21,986 nt of DNA. Source: an uncultured Verrucomicrobiota bacterium. GTDB lineage: Bacteria > Verrucomicrobiota > Verrucomicrobiia > Opitutales > Opitutaceae. Below are positions 15,515 through 21,986 of the stretch, in pieces. The stretch is from the NCBI GenBank assembly GCA_903919625.1, contig CAIXIZ010000093.1, forward strand, positions 1 to 21,986, in the 5' to 3' direction. The position numbers and the translations under genes are program-made. Below the pieces are notes generated by a model. That model did not search any database. It saw only the letters and a program-made list of their open reading frames with translations, and was not told the origin of the DNA. Position 1 is the stretch's first letter; every line of letters starts with the position of its first letter.

Positions 15515-16150
15515 TTACGGCGCGAGCCGCTCGATGACCCAGTCGCCATTCGGCTCGCGACGATAGCGCAGCCGGTCATGCAGGCGGTTGCGCCGGCCTT
15601 GCCAGAACTCGACCGTTTCAGGCGAGAGCCGCCAGCCGCCCCACTGCGGCGGCAGCGGCACTTCCCGGCCGGCGTATTTTTCCTCTACCGCCTTGAACGC
15701 GGCGTCGAGTGCGGCGCGGTCCGCAACGAGCGTGCTTTGGGCCGAGGCCCAGGCGCCGAGCTGGCTGGCGTGCGGGCGCGAGTGAAAATACGCCTCGCTC
15801 TCCTCGCGCGAGACCTTGGTGACCTTCCCCTCGACGACCACCTGCCGTTCGAGGGCGAGCCACGGGAAAAGCAGCGAGGCGCGTGGGTTCGCGGCCAGGT
15901 CACGGCCCTTGCGGCTCTCATAGTGGGAATAGAACACGAAGCCGCGCCCATCGAGACCCTTGAGCAGCACGGTGCGCGACGACGGCCCGTCCGGCCCGGC
16001 TGTGGCGAGGGTCATGGCGTTGGGCTCGGGGATTTTTGCCGCCTCCGCCTCCTGAAACCACTTCTCGAACTGGCGGAAGGGGTCGCGCGCGAGGTTTTTT
16101 TCCAGCAGCCCGGCGAGGCTGTAATCTTTGCGGAGATCGGCGAGGGACAT
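15515..16150 (-). CDS. pdxH: Pyridoxamine/pyridoxine 5'-phosphate oxidase
   Basis: This FMN enzyme oxidises pyridoxine or pyridoxamine 5'-phosphate to pyridoxal phosphate, the last step of vitamin B6 synthesis and salvage. The product is 211 aa, usual for PdxH. Family features in order: LRKDYSLAGLLEKNLARDPFRQFEKWF; PNAMTLATA; SSRTVLLKGLDGRGFVFYSHYESRKGRDLAANP (FMN and phosphate binding); FPWLALERQVVVEGKV; YFHSRPHASQLGAWAS; and the C-terminal dimerisation signature RLSPETVEFWQGRRNRLHDRL with W-x-x-x-RLAP at the very end. ATG 16150 fits the family N-terminus; the frame is open up to 16297 but that extension would overlap the divergent peptidase start. It lies about 190 bp upstream of the PAS kinase, and I saw no regulatory site in that gap. 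Confidence 0.96.
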   Translation of the reverse strand: MSLADLRKDYSLAGLLEKNLARDPFRQFEKWFQEAEAAKIPEPNAMTLATAGPDGPSSRTVLLKGLDGRGFVFYSHYESRKGRDLAANPRASLLFPWLALERQVVVEGKVTKVSREESEAYFHSRPHASQLGAWASAQSTLVADRAALDAAFKAVEEKYAGREVPLPPQWGGWRLSPETVEFWQGRRNRLHDRLRYRREPNGDWVIERLAP

Positions 16151-16295
16151 GGCGGAGGCAAAATGCGGCACGGGCGGGCTGGTGTCAAAAGGCAAACGGG
16201 CGTTCTGCTCCACCGCTTCCGGTTGCTTTCTCCCCTTCCGGGGTTGCCCAATGGAAGGAAAATCATGACAATGCGTCCTGGAGAAATATTTTAAC

Positions 16296-17537
16296 ATGAC
16301 GCCCGCCGCCTATCTCGATGCCCACGCCGGTGATCTCACCGCGCTCCTGCGGCGGCTCGTGCGCCTGCCGACCGTCAATCCGCCGGGCGAACACTACGCC
16401 GCGATCACCGCGCAGCTCGTGCGCGAGCTGCGCGCCGCGGGCCTGGTGGCGCAACGCCTTCCCATCCCCCCTGCCCTCCTCCGCCGCCGGCTGCCGCGCG
16501 AGCAGCATGCGTTTCCCCGCTACAATGTCCTCGGCCGGCTCGCCGCGCCCGGTGCGGCCAAAACGCTCCACTTCAACGCCCACTACGATGTGGTGCCGGC
16601 CGGTGGCGGCTGGCGGCATGGGAGCGCTTTCAGCGGCACGGTGGCAGACGGCTGGATTTATGGGCGCGGCACCGCCGACATGAAAGGCTCCATTGCCTCG
16701 CTCCTGCTCGCGTTGCGCGCGCTCCGCGCCTCAGGGGCGGCGCCCCGGATGAATGTCGAGGTCTCGTTTACCGCCGATGAGGAGACCAATTCGGCGCTTG
16801 GGGCCGGCTGGCTGGTGGAGCATGCCCCCATCGCGCCGGACTACGCCATCGTCATGGAGGGTGGCGAGGGCAACACGATCTGTTGCGGTCACAACGGGGT
16901 CGTCTGGCTCAATGTCACGGTGCATGGCCGCGCCGCGCATGGCAGTTTGCCCGAACTTGGGATCAATGCGCTGGAGAAAATGTCCGCCCTCGTCCTCGCC
17001 TTGGAGGCGCACAAGCGCGTGCTGGCGCGACGGACGCTCGCCTCGCCCGACGGCCGGACGATGCGCCCCACCCTCAATATCGGCGGCATGTTTGCCCCCG
17101 GACCCGGCGGCAAGATCAACACCGTGCCCGCGCTCGCCAGTTTTTCCATCGACCGCCGCGTGCTGCCCGGCGAGACGGTCGCCGGTGCGGAGCGCGAGCT
17201 GCGGGCGTTTCTCCGCGCCGCCGCCCGGAAAATACCGCGCTGCCGCATCACGGTCGAGAAAGTGTCCGAAAATCACCCGTGCTTCACCCCGCCGACGCAC
17301 CCGTTTTTTTCCGCGATGGCCGGCTGTGTGGCCAAGGTGCGCGGCGGAAGGGCGAAATTCGGGATTTCGACCGGGTTCAACGACATGCATTTTTTCGCCT
17401 ATCACCGCAAAATCCCGACCCTCGGTTACGGCCCCGGCGGCGAGCACGAGCACGGCGCCGACGAGCGCGCGAATATCAAGGAGCTCATCCGTAGCGCGAA
17501 AATTTATGCGGAGCTGATGACGACGTTTACCGGCTAA
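16296..17537 (+). CDS. M20-family metallopeptidase/deacylase (ArgE/DapE type)
   Basis: This is a 413-aa zinc hydrolase of the M20 family, which includes acetylornithine deacetylase, succinyl-diaminopimelate desuccinylase and carboxypeptidases. Metal and catalytic residues: HYDVVP (His96, Asp98), GRGTADMKG (bridging Asp128), ADEE (Glu162 catalytic, Glu163 ligand), VMEGGEG (Glu188) and the C-terminal GGEHEHGADE with the last His ligand. The dimerisation (lid) domain lies about 200-310 and contains NVTVHGRAAHGS and GKINTVPALASFSIDRR. ATG 16296 has GGAGA 11 bases upstream. The exact acyl-amino-acid substrate cannot be assigned and there are no arg or dap neighbours. Its stop overlaps by 11 bp the stop of a convergent gene. 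Confidence 0.9.
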   Translation: MTPAAYLDAHAGDLTALLRRLVRLPTVNPPGEHYAAITAQLVRELRAAGLVAQRLPIPPALLRRRLPREQHAFPRYNVLGRLAAPGAAKTLHFNAHYDVVPAGGGWRHGSAFSGTVADGWIYGRGTADMKGSIASLLLALRALRASGAAPRMNVEVSFTADEETNSALGAGWLVEHAPIAPDYAIVMEGGEGNTICCGHNGVVWLNVTVHGRAAHGSLPELGINALEKMSALVLALEAHKRVLARRTLASPDGRTMRPTLNIGGMFAPGPGGKINTVPALASFSIDRRVLPGETVAGAERELRAFLRAAARKIPRCRITVEKVSENHPCFTPPTHPFFSAMAGCVAKVRGGRAKFGISTGFNDMHFFAYHRKIPTLGYGPGGEHEHGADERANIKELIRSAKIYAELMTTFTG

Positions 17538-17984
17538 TTCGGGCCAATTCCACGACACGCTGTCGGACTCGCTCAACCAATTTTTCCTGGGCCTGCTTGT
17601 CGGGATTCGACATCATGTCATTGATGAATTGCCGAATCGCAGGCTCGTCTTCCTTGGCCACATAATCAGCCTGCGAGAGCAACGGAAGTTTCGAAATTGG
17701 GGGCCACGGAAATGTGCCGTGTATTTCCCCGAAAATCATGAAGTCATTTGTCGAAACAAGCATGTTTTTTCAATGACCGTCACATTACGCGCCCGACACC
17801 ATTTTTTAAGCGGGCTTTCCAGATATTCTGAACTCGTTGGGAAGATCACCAGCCAACGAGTCTGAGAAGATACGGTGCCAGTCACGTCGCTTGAGAAAAG
17901 GCTTTTGCTCCGGAAACCAAAAATGCCCACAAAAAGTCCGCCATACACGATAATCCTGATGCAAATTCGAAAAGGCTTTTTCAT
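17527..17984 (-). pseudogene. Unrecognised membrane-anchored protein, frameshifted
   Basis: Two minus-strand frames appear to be one gene. From ATG 17984 the first reads MKKPFRICIRIIVYGGLFVG, with a hydrophobic N-terminal segment likely to be a signal anchor, and continues to WCRARNVTVIEKT. The second, downstream of A6 at 17765-17770, reads NMLVSTNDFMIFGEIHGTFP and ends LVERVRQRVVELARISR with a charged amphipathic tail. One extra A in the A6 run would fuse them into about 152 aa. I recognise no family. The region is clearly AT-richer than its neighbours, and a REPIN lies just beyond its 5' end, so foreign origin is possible. Its 3' end overlaps the M20 gene by 11 bp. The first half could alternatively be a stand-alone 82-aa protein. 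Confidence 0.5.
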
Positions 17985-18087
17985 TTGGGCAGGTTGGCTG
18001 GCGTTGATGAAGGACGAACGCATCCGACAGGCAAGCCCCCCTGTTACGGGGGTTTGCAAAATAACCTGACAACCTTTGCCGCAGATT

Positions 18088-18144
18088 CCCGCTTCTCCCG
18101 AAGCGGGCTACAAGGAGAACGTAGCCCGGCTCGGGAGAGCCGGG
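18088..18144. repeat. REPIN: two inverted GTAG-hairpins
   Basis: The left unit at 18088-18111 is CCCGCTTC-TCCC-GAAGCGGG then CTAC (GTAG on minus). The right unit at 18121-18144 is GTAG then CCCGGCTC-GGGA-GAGCCGGG. They are inverted around a 9-base spacer, AAGGAGAAC. Both stems are perfect 8-mers. They differ at two positions per arm and each change is compensated on the other arm. The inner arms can also pair with each other (CGGGCTAC with GTAGCCCG). It lies between the unrecognised gene and the PIG-L gene. Confidence 0.85.
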
Positions 18145-18181
18145 ACGGATCGTGCGTCACCCTATTTTACAAGACCAGTAA

Positions 18182-19036
18182 TCACCCCGTCCCGTCCCGC
18201 AGCGTCCCCGCCACCTCGGCACGCAGGCGGTCAACGTGCGCGAGGGTGAAGGCCGCCACATCCAATGAAGCGTCGGAGACGAGCGGCGTCAGATCCATCG
18301 CCCAGGTGATGCCGCACAATCGGTCGGCGGCGCGTGCGGTGTGGAAGGTCGCGTTCGCCGCGCGGCGGCCGAGCGTTGCCAGGTCGTAGCGCTTGCCTCC
18401 CGCCAGCTGGGAGTCGAACACCCGAAGCAATGCGGCCGCCAGCTCCGGCCGTCGTCCGCTGTCGAGCGCGACTTTATCGGCATCCGCCAGCCAGTCGAGG
18501 TCGCGCCACACTTCGCAGCCCAACACGTGCCGGGGCCGGCGCGCCACCGGCAGCGCGCGCAACGCTTCCAGGCAGCGGAGAAAAACCGCGACATGCGTGG
18601 GGTGCTTGTCGGCCGGGTTGTGCAGATAGACCACTTCGGGCGTGCCGCCGGAGAAAATGGCCGCCAGGTCGGCACGCACGCCGGCATGGCCGGACGTTTT
18701 CACGTCGGCACTCGGGTGGGCGAGCTGGAGCTGGAGGGCATAGCCACCGAGCGTGGCGGCCCGGCGTTGTTCCTCGCGCCGTACGGCGCACATCTGCGCG
18801 TCGGTAAACTGCGCATATGGCCCGGAGCGTGGCGCCCCGGCCCCGTCGGTCACCACCACGCCGCCGAACGATTTACGCGACGGATCGTCGAGACAGTCGC
18901 ACAGGCCCGCGTGCGCCATGATTTCGATATCGTCCTGGTGCGCCGCAACGCAGAGCTGGGTGACGCGCGCGAGCGCAGCGGCGGGCGGCTGGCCGTCGGG
19001 GACGAAGATGTCGGCATCAGGGCGGGAGAAATTCAT
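18182..19036 (-). CDS. PIG-L family N-deacetylase
   Basis: This is a 284-aa zinc-dependent deacetylase of the PIG-L/LmbE fold, a family acting on N-acetylglucosaminyl compounds (for example mycothiol, bacillithiol and GPI precursors) or related sugars. The zinc site is AAHQDDIE (32-39; His33, Asp35, Asp36) plus HPTH (His145, His148) in YLHNPADKHPTHVAV. FGGVVVTDGAGA follows the first motif as usual. The GCEVWRDLDWLADADKVALD segment in the middle is reminiscent of a subgroup of deacetylases linked to glucosamine-6-phosphate deaminase-like proteins, as far as I recall. ATG 19036 is followed by MNFSRPDADIFVPDG. An NDP-sugar-type nucleotidyltransferase is the next gene upstream on the same strand, separated by a 163-bp repeat element, so joint sugar metabolism is conceivable but not shown. 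Confidence 0.85.
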   Translation of the reverse strand: MNFSRPDADIFVPDGQPPAAALARVTQLCVAAHQDDIEIMAHAGLCDCLDDPSRKSFGGVVVTDGAGAPRSGPYAQFTDAQMCAVRREEQRRAATLGGYALQLQLAHPSADVKTSGHAGVRADLAAIFSGGTPEVVYLHNPADKHPTHVAVFLRCLEALRALPVARRPRHVLGCEVWRDLDWLADADKVALDSGRRPELAAALLRVFDSQLAGGKRYDLATLGRRAANATFHTARAADRLCGITWAMDLTPLVSDASLDVAAFTLAHVDRLRAEVAGTLRDGTG

Positions 19037-19042
19037 CGGACA

Positions 19043-19205
19043 ACCACGGATTACACGGATTCACCCGGATAAAAAACAAAAAACGCCGTTGGCCGGATGT
19101 AGGCCAGGTCGCTGACCTGGCTCCCCGGTCAGCCAGTTCAACGGGCTGGCCTGCAGCAAAACGTGATGCTGCTGCCCATCCGGGTTCATCCGTGTGATCC
19201 GTGGT
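19043..19205. mobile_element. MITE-like element with 28-bp imperfect terminal inverted repeats
   Basis: The left arm at 19043-19070 begins ACCACGGATTACACGGAT; the right arm at 19178-19205 is its inverted copy, matching at about 25 of 28 positions. The interior (about 107 bp) carries a GTAG hairpin (19099-19121) and GCAGCA-AAACGTGA-TGCTGC (19153-19172). No open reading frame is evident, so it would be non-autonomous. It fills the gap between the PIG-L start and the nucleotidyltransferase stop codon. No target-site duplication is obvious. ACCACGGATTACACGGAT-type repeats recur in many bacterial genomes, from general recollection. Confidence 0.7.
19099..19121 (+). repeat. REP-like GTAG hairpin inside the MITE-like element
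   Basis: GTAG followed by a perfect 8-bp stem with a 3-base loop: GCCAGGTC-GCT-GACCTGGC. It follows the same plan as the two units of the REPIN at 18088-18144 but has a different stem sequence. Confidence 0.7.
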
Positions 19206-20119
19206 CAAAACAGTTTGTCCGGATACTCGCCGCTGGCGTGCAACGCGGCGAGCGCGGCCTGGACGCGCGGCTTGTCCTCACGGTAGGTCACGCCAAACCA
19301 CGTAGCGGTCGTTGGCAGCACCTGTACTTCGGCCACGCCGGTGACGATTTGCTCCGACACGGCTTCGGGGAGATAGAACTCGGATTTGGGCGGATTGGAG
19401 GCGCCCGCATTCTGTTGGAGAAACGCGGCAAACTGCCGCTCCAGCGCTGGAAAAATCTCCGGGGTGAATGCCCAGCAGTTCATCGAAACCGTTTCGTCAC
19501 CGGTGAACTCGCGGCCCGGCCCCACGTCCTCGCGGCGCAGGTTGGTGCGCTCGGTCACCCGCGTGAGCTGGCCATCCGGGCCCACCCCGCACACGCCGCG
19601 CGCCACGGCCCCGTGCTCGGAAAGAGTGTTGGCGAGCCGGTAGCCCGCCAGCGCGTATTTTGGAATGTGGATTTTGGATTGTGGATGGGCGGAACCCGAA
19701 GCGGTCGGGAGAAATTTTGCCAGTTGGGCGAAGGCGTCGCGGCCGAAGAAGTCGTCGGCGCCGATCACCGCAAAGGGACCATTGATGGCCTCGCCGGCGC
19801 ACCAGACGGCGTGGCCCGTCCCCCACGGTTTTTCACGGCCCGGTGGGACGGTGCAGCCGGGCGGCACCAGGGTCGTTGACTGGAAAACCAGATCCACGGG
19901 CACGCGGCCGGCGTATTTTGCCGCGACGCGGGCGCGAAACTCCTCGGCAAATTCCTCGCGGATGACAAACCCCACGCGCCCGAAACCCGCACGCAGCGCA
20001 TCAAACACGGCGTAGTCGAGCAGGATTTCGCCCGCCGGTCCGACGGGATCGAGCTGCTTCAGCCCGCCGTAACGGGAACCAAGGCCGGCGGCGAGTACGA
20101 GGAGGGTGGGCGCGGGCAT
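19205..20119 (-). CDS. NDP-sugar-type nucleotidyltransferase
   Basis: This is a 304-aa member of the nucleotidyltransferase (RmlA/GlmU-like GT-A) fold, predicted to join a sugar 1-phosphate to an NTP. From ATG 20119 it starts MPAPTLLVLAAGLGSRYGGLKQ, containing the signature L-A-A-G-x-G-S-R and a Lys for triphosphate binding, followed by LDPVGPAGEILLDYAVFDAL. GTGHAVWCAGEAINGPFAVIGADDFFG supplies the nucleotide-binding region and the metal-binding Asp pair. The C-terminal part contains SEFYLPEAVSEQIVTG and TWFGVTYREDKPRV. No left-handed beta-helix acyltransferase domain is present, unlike GlmU. The frame is open to 20227, but the family start is at 20119. The substrate is unknown. The stop codon overlaps the end of the MITE-like repeat. 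Confidence 0.82.
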   Translation of the reverse strand: MPAPTLLVLAAGLGSRYGGLKQLDPVGPAGEILLDYAVFDALRAGFGRVGFVIREEFAEEFRARVAAKYAGRVPVDLVFQSTTLVPPGCTVPPGREKPWGTGHAVWCAGEAINGPFAVIGADDFFGRDAFAQLAKFLPTASGSAHPQSKIHIPKYALAGYRLANTLSEHGAVARGVCGVGPDGQLTRVTERTNLRREDVGPGREFTGDETVSMNCWAFTPEIFPALERQFAAFLQQNAGASNPPKSEFYLPEAVSEQIVTGVAEVQVLPTTATWFGVTYREDKPRVQAALAALHASGEYPDKLF

Positions 20120-20213
20120 GAAGGGAAAGGCGGAGTGGCGAGGGCGGAGTTCAGAAGCCACAAAACCAGGCGGCCTGCCAGACAATTGGGAGTTGAGCAG
20201 AAGCCGGACTTTA

Positions 20214-20273
20214 ACCACGGATAACACAGATTATCACGGATCAGGACACCGTCATCATCTGTGCAAACCGCGG
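20214..20273. repeat. Decayed relative of the 28-bp terminal repeat
   Basis: ACCACGGATAACACAGATT opens a 28-base stretch (20214-20241) homologous to the arms of the MITE-like element at 19043-19205. A degenerate inverted partner at 20254-20273 (ATCATCTGTGCAAACCGCGG) matches about 15 of 20 positions. It lies in the 255-bp divergent gap between the nucleotidyltransferase and moaE starts, so it may include or disrupt their promoters. Confidence 0.6.
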
Positions 20274-20374
20274 GCAATTTTTGGAAGGCCGTAAGCCAGC
20301 GCGCCGGGAGGTCGCGCTCCGCCATCCTGCGGCTTTGCGTTGAAATCTGAAAATCTGCCGCCATTTTCCCCGCC

Positions 20375-20806
20375 ATGTTTCGCCTCTCCGCCGATCCGCT
20401 CGTTCCCGCCGTACTTCAGCGTGGGCTCACCTCACCCGGCGCGGGAGCCAGCGTGACCTTCGAGGGCTGGGTGCGCAACCAGAACGACGGCCGGCCCGTA
20501 ACCGCGCTCGAATACGAGGCGTTCGGTGAGCTGGCGGAGCGCGAGGGCGCGAAGGTGTTGGCCGAGGCGCGGGAGAAATTTCCCATCGTGGTGGCGGCAT
20601 GCGTCCACCGCACCGGACGGCTGGAGATCGGCGGGCTGGCGGTATGGGTGGGCGTGTCGGCGGCGCACCGTGGGGCGGCGTTTGATGCCTGCCGGTACAT
20701 CATCGACGAGGTGAAGGCGCGCGTCCCGGTCTGGAAAAAGGAGCATTACGCCGATGGCGGTCCGGCCGAGTGGGTGAATTGCGCGACGCGCGGCCAGACC
20801 GGTTGA
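20375..20806 (+). CDS. moaE: Molybdopterin synthase catalytic subunit MoaE
   Basis: MoaE, with thiocarboxylated MoaD, inserts dithiolene sulfur into cyclic pyranopterin monophosphate to give molybdopterin. The 143-aa length is typical. Family features: FEGWVRNQNDGRPVTALEYEAF (29-50), the central HRTGRLEIGGLAVWVGVSAAHRGAAFDACRYIIDEVK, and VPVWKKEHYADG. The two catalytic lysines correspond to Lys114 (EVKAR) and Lys121 (VWKKE). No moaD or other molybdenum-cofactor genes are adjacent, so the partner must be encoded elsewhere. ATG 20375 is the natural start, with no strong Shine-Dalgarno site. The next gene starts about 100 bases downstream on the same strand. Confidence 0.94.
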   Translation: MFRLSADPLVPAVLQRGLTSPGAGASVTFEGWVRNQNDGRPVTALEYEAFGELAEREGAKVLAEAREKFPIVVAACVHRTGRLEIGGLAVWVGVSAAHRGAAFDACRYIIDEVKARVPVWKKEHYADGGPAEWVNCATRGQTG

Positions 20807-20909
20807 ACGGCAGGGCGGCGACCAAATGGCGGCCAATGGTGGTTTACGCTCGATAATTCACCCGGGGTGGCCAGCCTTGTCCCTCATGCCGCTCTTCGCC
20901 CTCACCACG

Positions 20910-21203
20910 ATGGAAAAAATCCAGCAAGTGCCGGCGCATGTCTGGTGGATTATCGTGCTGGGCATCCTGGGCATATTCTTTGGGGTGACTTTGGTGCGCC
21001 ATATCATGGCGGGGGCGGGCAAGCTGCTGCTGTTCGGATTGCTGCTCTTTGCGGTGTTTCTGGTTGGCGTGGACTGGGTTTACGATCGCGATGAGCCGGC
21101 CTTTCTCACCCCGGCGATTGACTATATCGCGCCCTTTTTGCCCAGCAAAGGGTCCTACGGCGACCATTCCCCGGCCAAGCCGGTGTCCCGGCCTGCCCAT
21201 TAA
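20910..21203 (+). CDS. Small two-helix membrane protein, unknown function
   Basis: This is a 97-aa protein from ATG 20910 (MEKIQQVPAHVWWIIVLGIL). Two hydrophobic segments, about 11-34 (VWWIIVLGILGIFFGVTLV) and about 40-60 (KLLLFGLLLFAVFLVGVDWV), should span the membrane, followed by a polar tail of about 35 residues. An earlier ATG at 20886 would add eight residues and cannot be excluded; a still longer frame opens at 20826 but has no family support. I recognise no domain. It may be co-transcribed with moaE. The second copy of the 127-bp repeat starts five bases after the stop codon, so the repeat lies in its 3' untranslated region. Confidence 0.65.
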   Translation: MEKIQQVPAHVWWIIVLGILGIFFGVTLVRHIMAGAGKLLLFGLLLFAVFLVGVDWVYDRDEPAFLTPAIDYIAPFLPSKGSYGDHSPAKPVSRPAH

Positions 21204-21207
21204 GGAT

Positions 21208-21334
21208 CCCCGGAGCATTGCAGACAATTGTAGCAACAAGGGGCGGTGCTGGTCGCCGCCCTCCGATCCGGGCGTCCTCAAGCGACTCCCCTGCTCCAAC
21301 CAAGCCAGCATCGGGGAATCAGACCCGATGGGAT
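21208..21334. repeat. 127-bp dispersed intergenic element, copy 2 (inverted)
   Basis: The reverse complement of this stretch aligns end to end with 11424-11550, about four-fifths identical by eye with small indels. The strong hairpin on the plus strand is GGGCGGTG-CTGGT-CGCCGCCC (21241-21261), with one G-T wobble; GGAG precedes it on the minus strand. The second hairpin of copy 1 is weakened here. It lies between the small membrane protein gene and gnd, and the remaining gap to 21450 shows nothing else recognisable. Confidence 0.8.
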
Positions 21335-21450
21335 ATAACCCCGGCGGGAGGTAACGGTCAGCAGGCGGCGGCACCGCGCCGTAAATACGCGCGAAAATGA
21401 GGTTGGTTTTCCTGCGCGGCCCTGCCAAGCATGACCGCCTCCTTTCTCCC

Positions 21451-21986
21451 ATGCCCAAATCCCGCTCCGACATCGGACTCATCGGCCTTGCCGTCATGGG
21501 TCAGAACCTCGCCCTCAACATCGCCGACCACGGCTTCCAAATCTCGGTGTTCAACCGCACCACCGAGAAGACCGACAAGTTCGTCGCCGAAAACCCGGCC
21601 ACGCCCGGCGGCCTCGTCGGCGCGCAAACCCTCCCCGCGTTCGTCGCCTCCCTCGCCAAGCCGCGCAAAATGATCATCCTCGTGCAGGCCGGCAAGGCGA
21701 CCGACGCCGTCATTGACAGCCTCGTGCCGCTCCTCGAGGCCGGCGACATCGTGATTGACGGCGGCAACGCCCTCTGGACCGACACCATCCGCCGCGAAAA
21801 GGCGTTGAAGGAAAAGGGCCTGCGCTTTGTCGGCAGCGGCGTCTCCGGCGGCGAAGAGGGCGCGCGCTTCGGTCCGTCCCTCATGCCGGGCGGCGATATG
21901 GCCGCCTGGAAGGAATTGAAGCCGATCTGGGAGGCGATCGCCGCCAAGGTCGATGCCAAGACGGGCAAGCCCATCCCCGGCGCCAC
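21451..21986 (+). CDS. gnd: 6-phosphogluconate dehydrogenase, 5' part (runs off window)
   Basis: This is the decarboxylating 6-phosphogluconate dehydrogenase of the oxidative pentose phosphate pathway, which yields ribulose 5-phosphate, CO2 and NADPH in the cytoplasm. About 178 residues are present and the frame is still open at the window edge. The Rossmann fingerprint is GLIGLAVMGQNLALNI (residues 9-24), followed by VFNRTTEKTDKF; then IDGGNALWTDTIRR; and the substrate-binding signature FVGSGVSGGEEGARFGPSLMPGG. ATG 21451 gives the normal family start (MPKSRSDIGLIGL). A second ATG at 21431 is out of frame. There are no zwf or other pentose-pathway genes on the window side. The family is usually about 470-490 aa, so roughly 300 residues lie outside. 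Confidence 0.96.
   Translation, partial: MPKSRSDIGLIGLAVMGQNLALNIADHGFQISVFNRTTEKTDKFVAENPATPGGLVGAQTLPAFVASLAKPRKMIILVQAGKATDAVIDSLVPLLEAGDIVIDGGNALWTDTIRREKALKEKGLRFVGSGVSGGEEGARFGPSLMPGGDMAAWKELKPIWEAIAAKVDAKTGKPIPGA

Noticed and set aside
5496..18003. Similar strings GGGCAGGTTGGC near 5496 and 17987 as a third repeat family
   Set aside because: Only about 18 of 20 bases match, with no structure and no extension on either side; chance is adequate.
20297..20320. AGCGCG/CGCGCT hairpin before moaE as another REP element
   Set aside because: Six-base stem, long loop and no GTAG/GGAG directly at its 5' edge; not convincing.

Overview
The window is high-GC, gene-dense chromosomal DNA that looks like a Verrucomicrobiota genome, most likely Opitutaceae. 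That placement is an inference. It rests on the oleC-oleD hydrocarbon/beta-lactone gene pair, the codon bias, the scarcity of Shine-Dalgarno sites, and the housekeeping gene mix. No rRNA, tRNA, CRISPR array, prophage or complete insertion sequence was seen.

Layout, left to right: a CTCTTT microsatellite at the left edge; queC (minus, frameshifted) divergent from an RNase D-type exonuclease (plus); a small lipoprotein closed by a strong intrinsic terminator; oleC and oleD (plus); a convergent gap holding a perfect 20-bp inverted repeat; a SpoU/TrmH rRNA methyltransferase (minus) divergent from a TrmA/RlmD-type Fe-S uracil methyltransferase (plus). Next comes a long minus-strand block (about 7.9-16.2 kb), read right to left: pdxH, a PAS histidine kinase with a degenerate receiver, sixA, an MGMT-family gene (frameshifted), an RmlD-like SDR, a LipM/LplA-like acyltransferase, and a large CHASE8-HAMP-GAF histidine kinase with a C-terminal receiver broken at a G10 run. 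After that are an M20 peptidase (plus), an unrecognised AT-richer gene (minus, frameshifted), a PIG-L deacetylase and a nucleotidyltransferase (both minus). The window ends with moaE, a small two-helix membrane protein and the 5' part of gnd (plus).

Themes. (1) RNA modification and decay: queC, RNase D, TrmH and RlmD-like genes. (2) Cofactor chemistry: PdxH, MoaE and the lipoyl/octanoyl transferase. (3) Two histidine kinases, one adjacent to a SixA-type phosphohistidine phosphatase. (4) A two-gene part of the Ole pathway without oleA or oleB beside it.

The most interesting non-coding content is repeated intergenic DNA. It includes REP-like hairpins led by GTAG/GGAG (one a REPIN with compensatory stem changes), a 127-bp dispersed element present twice about 9.8 kb apart in opposite orientation, and a 163-bp MITE-like element with 28-bp imperfect terminal inverted repeats plus a decayed relative.

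Four genes are each broken by an apparent one-base loss, two of them inside homopolymers. The simplest reading is an assembly with uncorrected deletion errors, so 'pseudogene' calls here should be treated with suspicion. The G10 run in the kinase is also a conceivable phase-variation tract.
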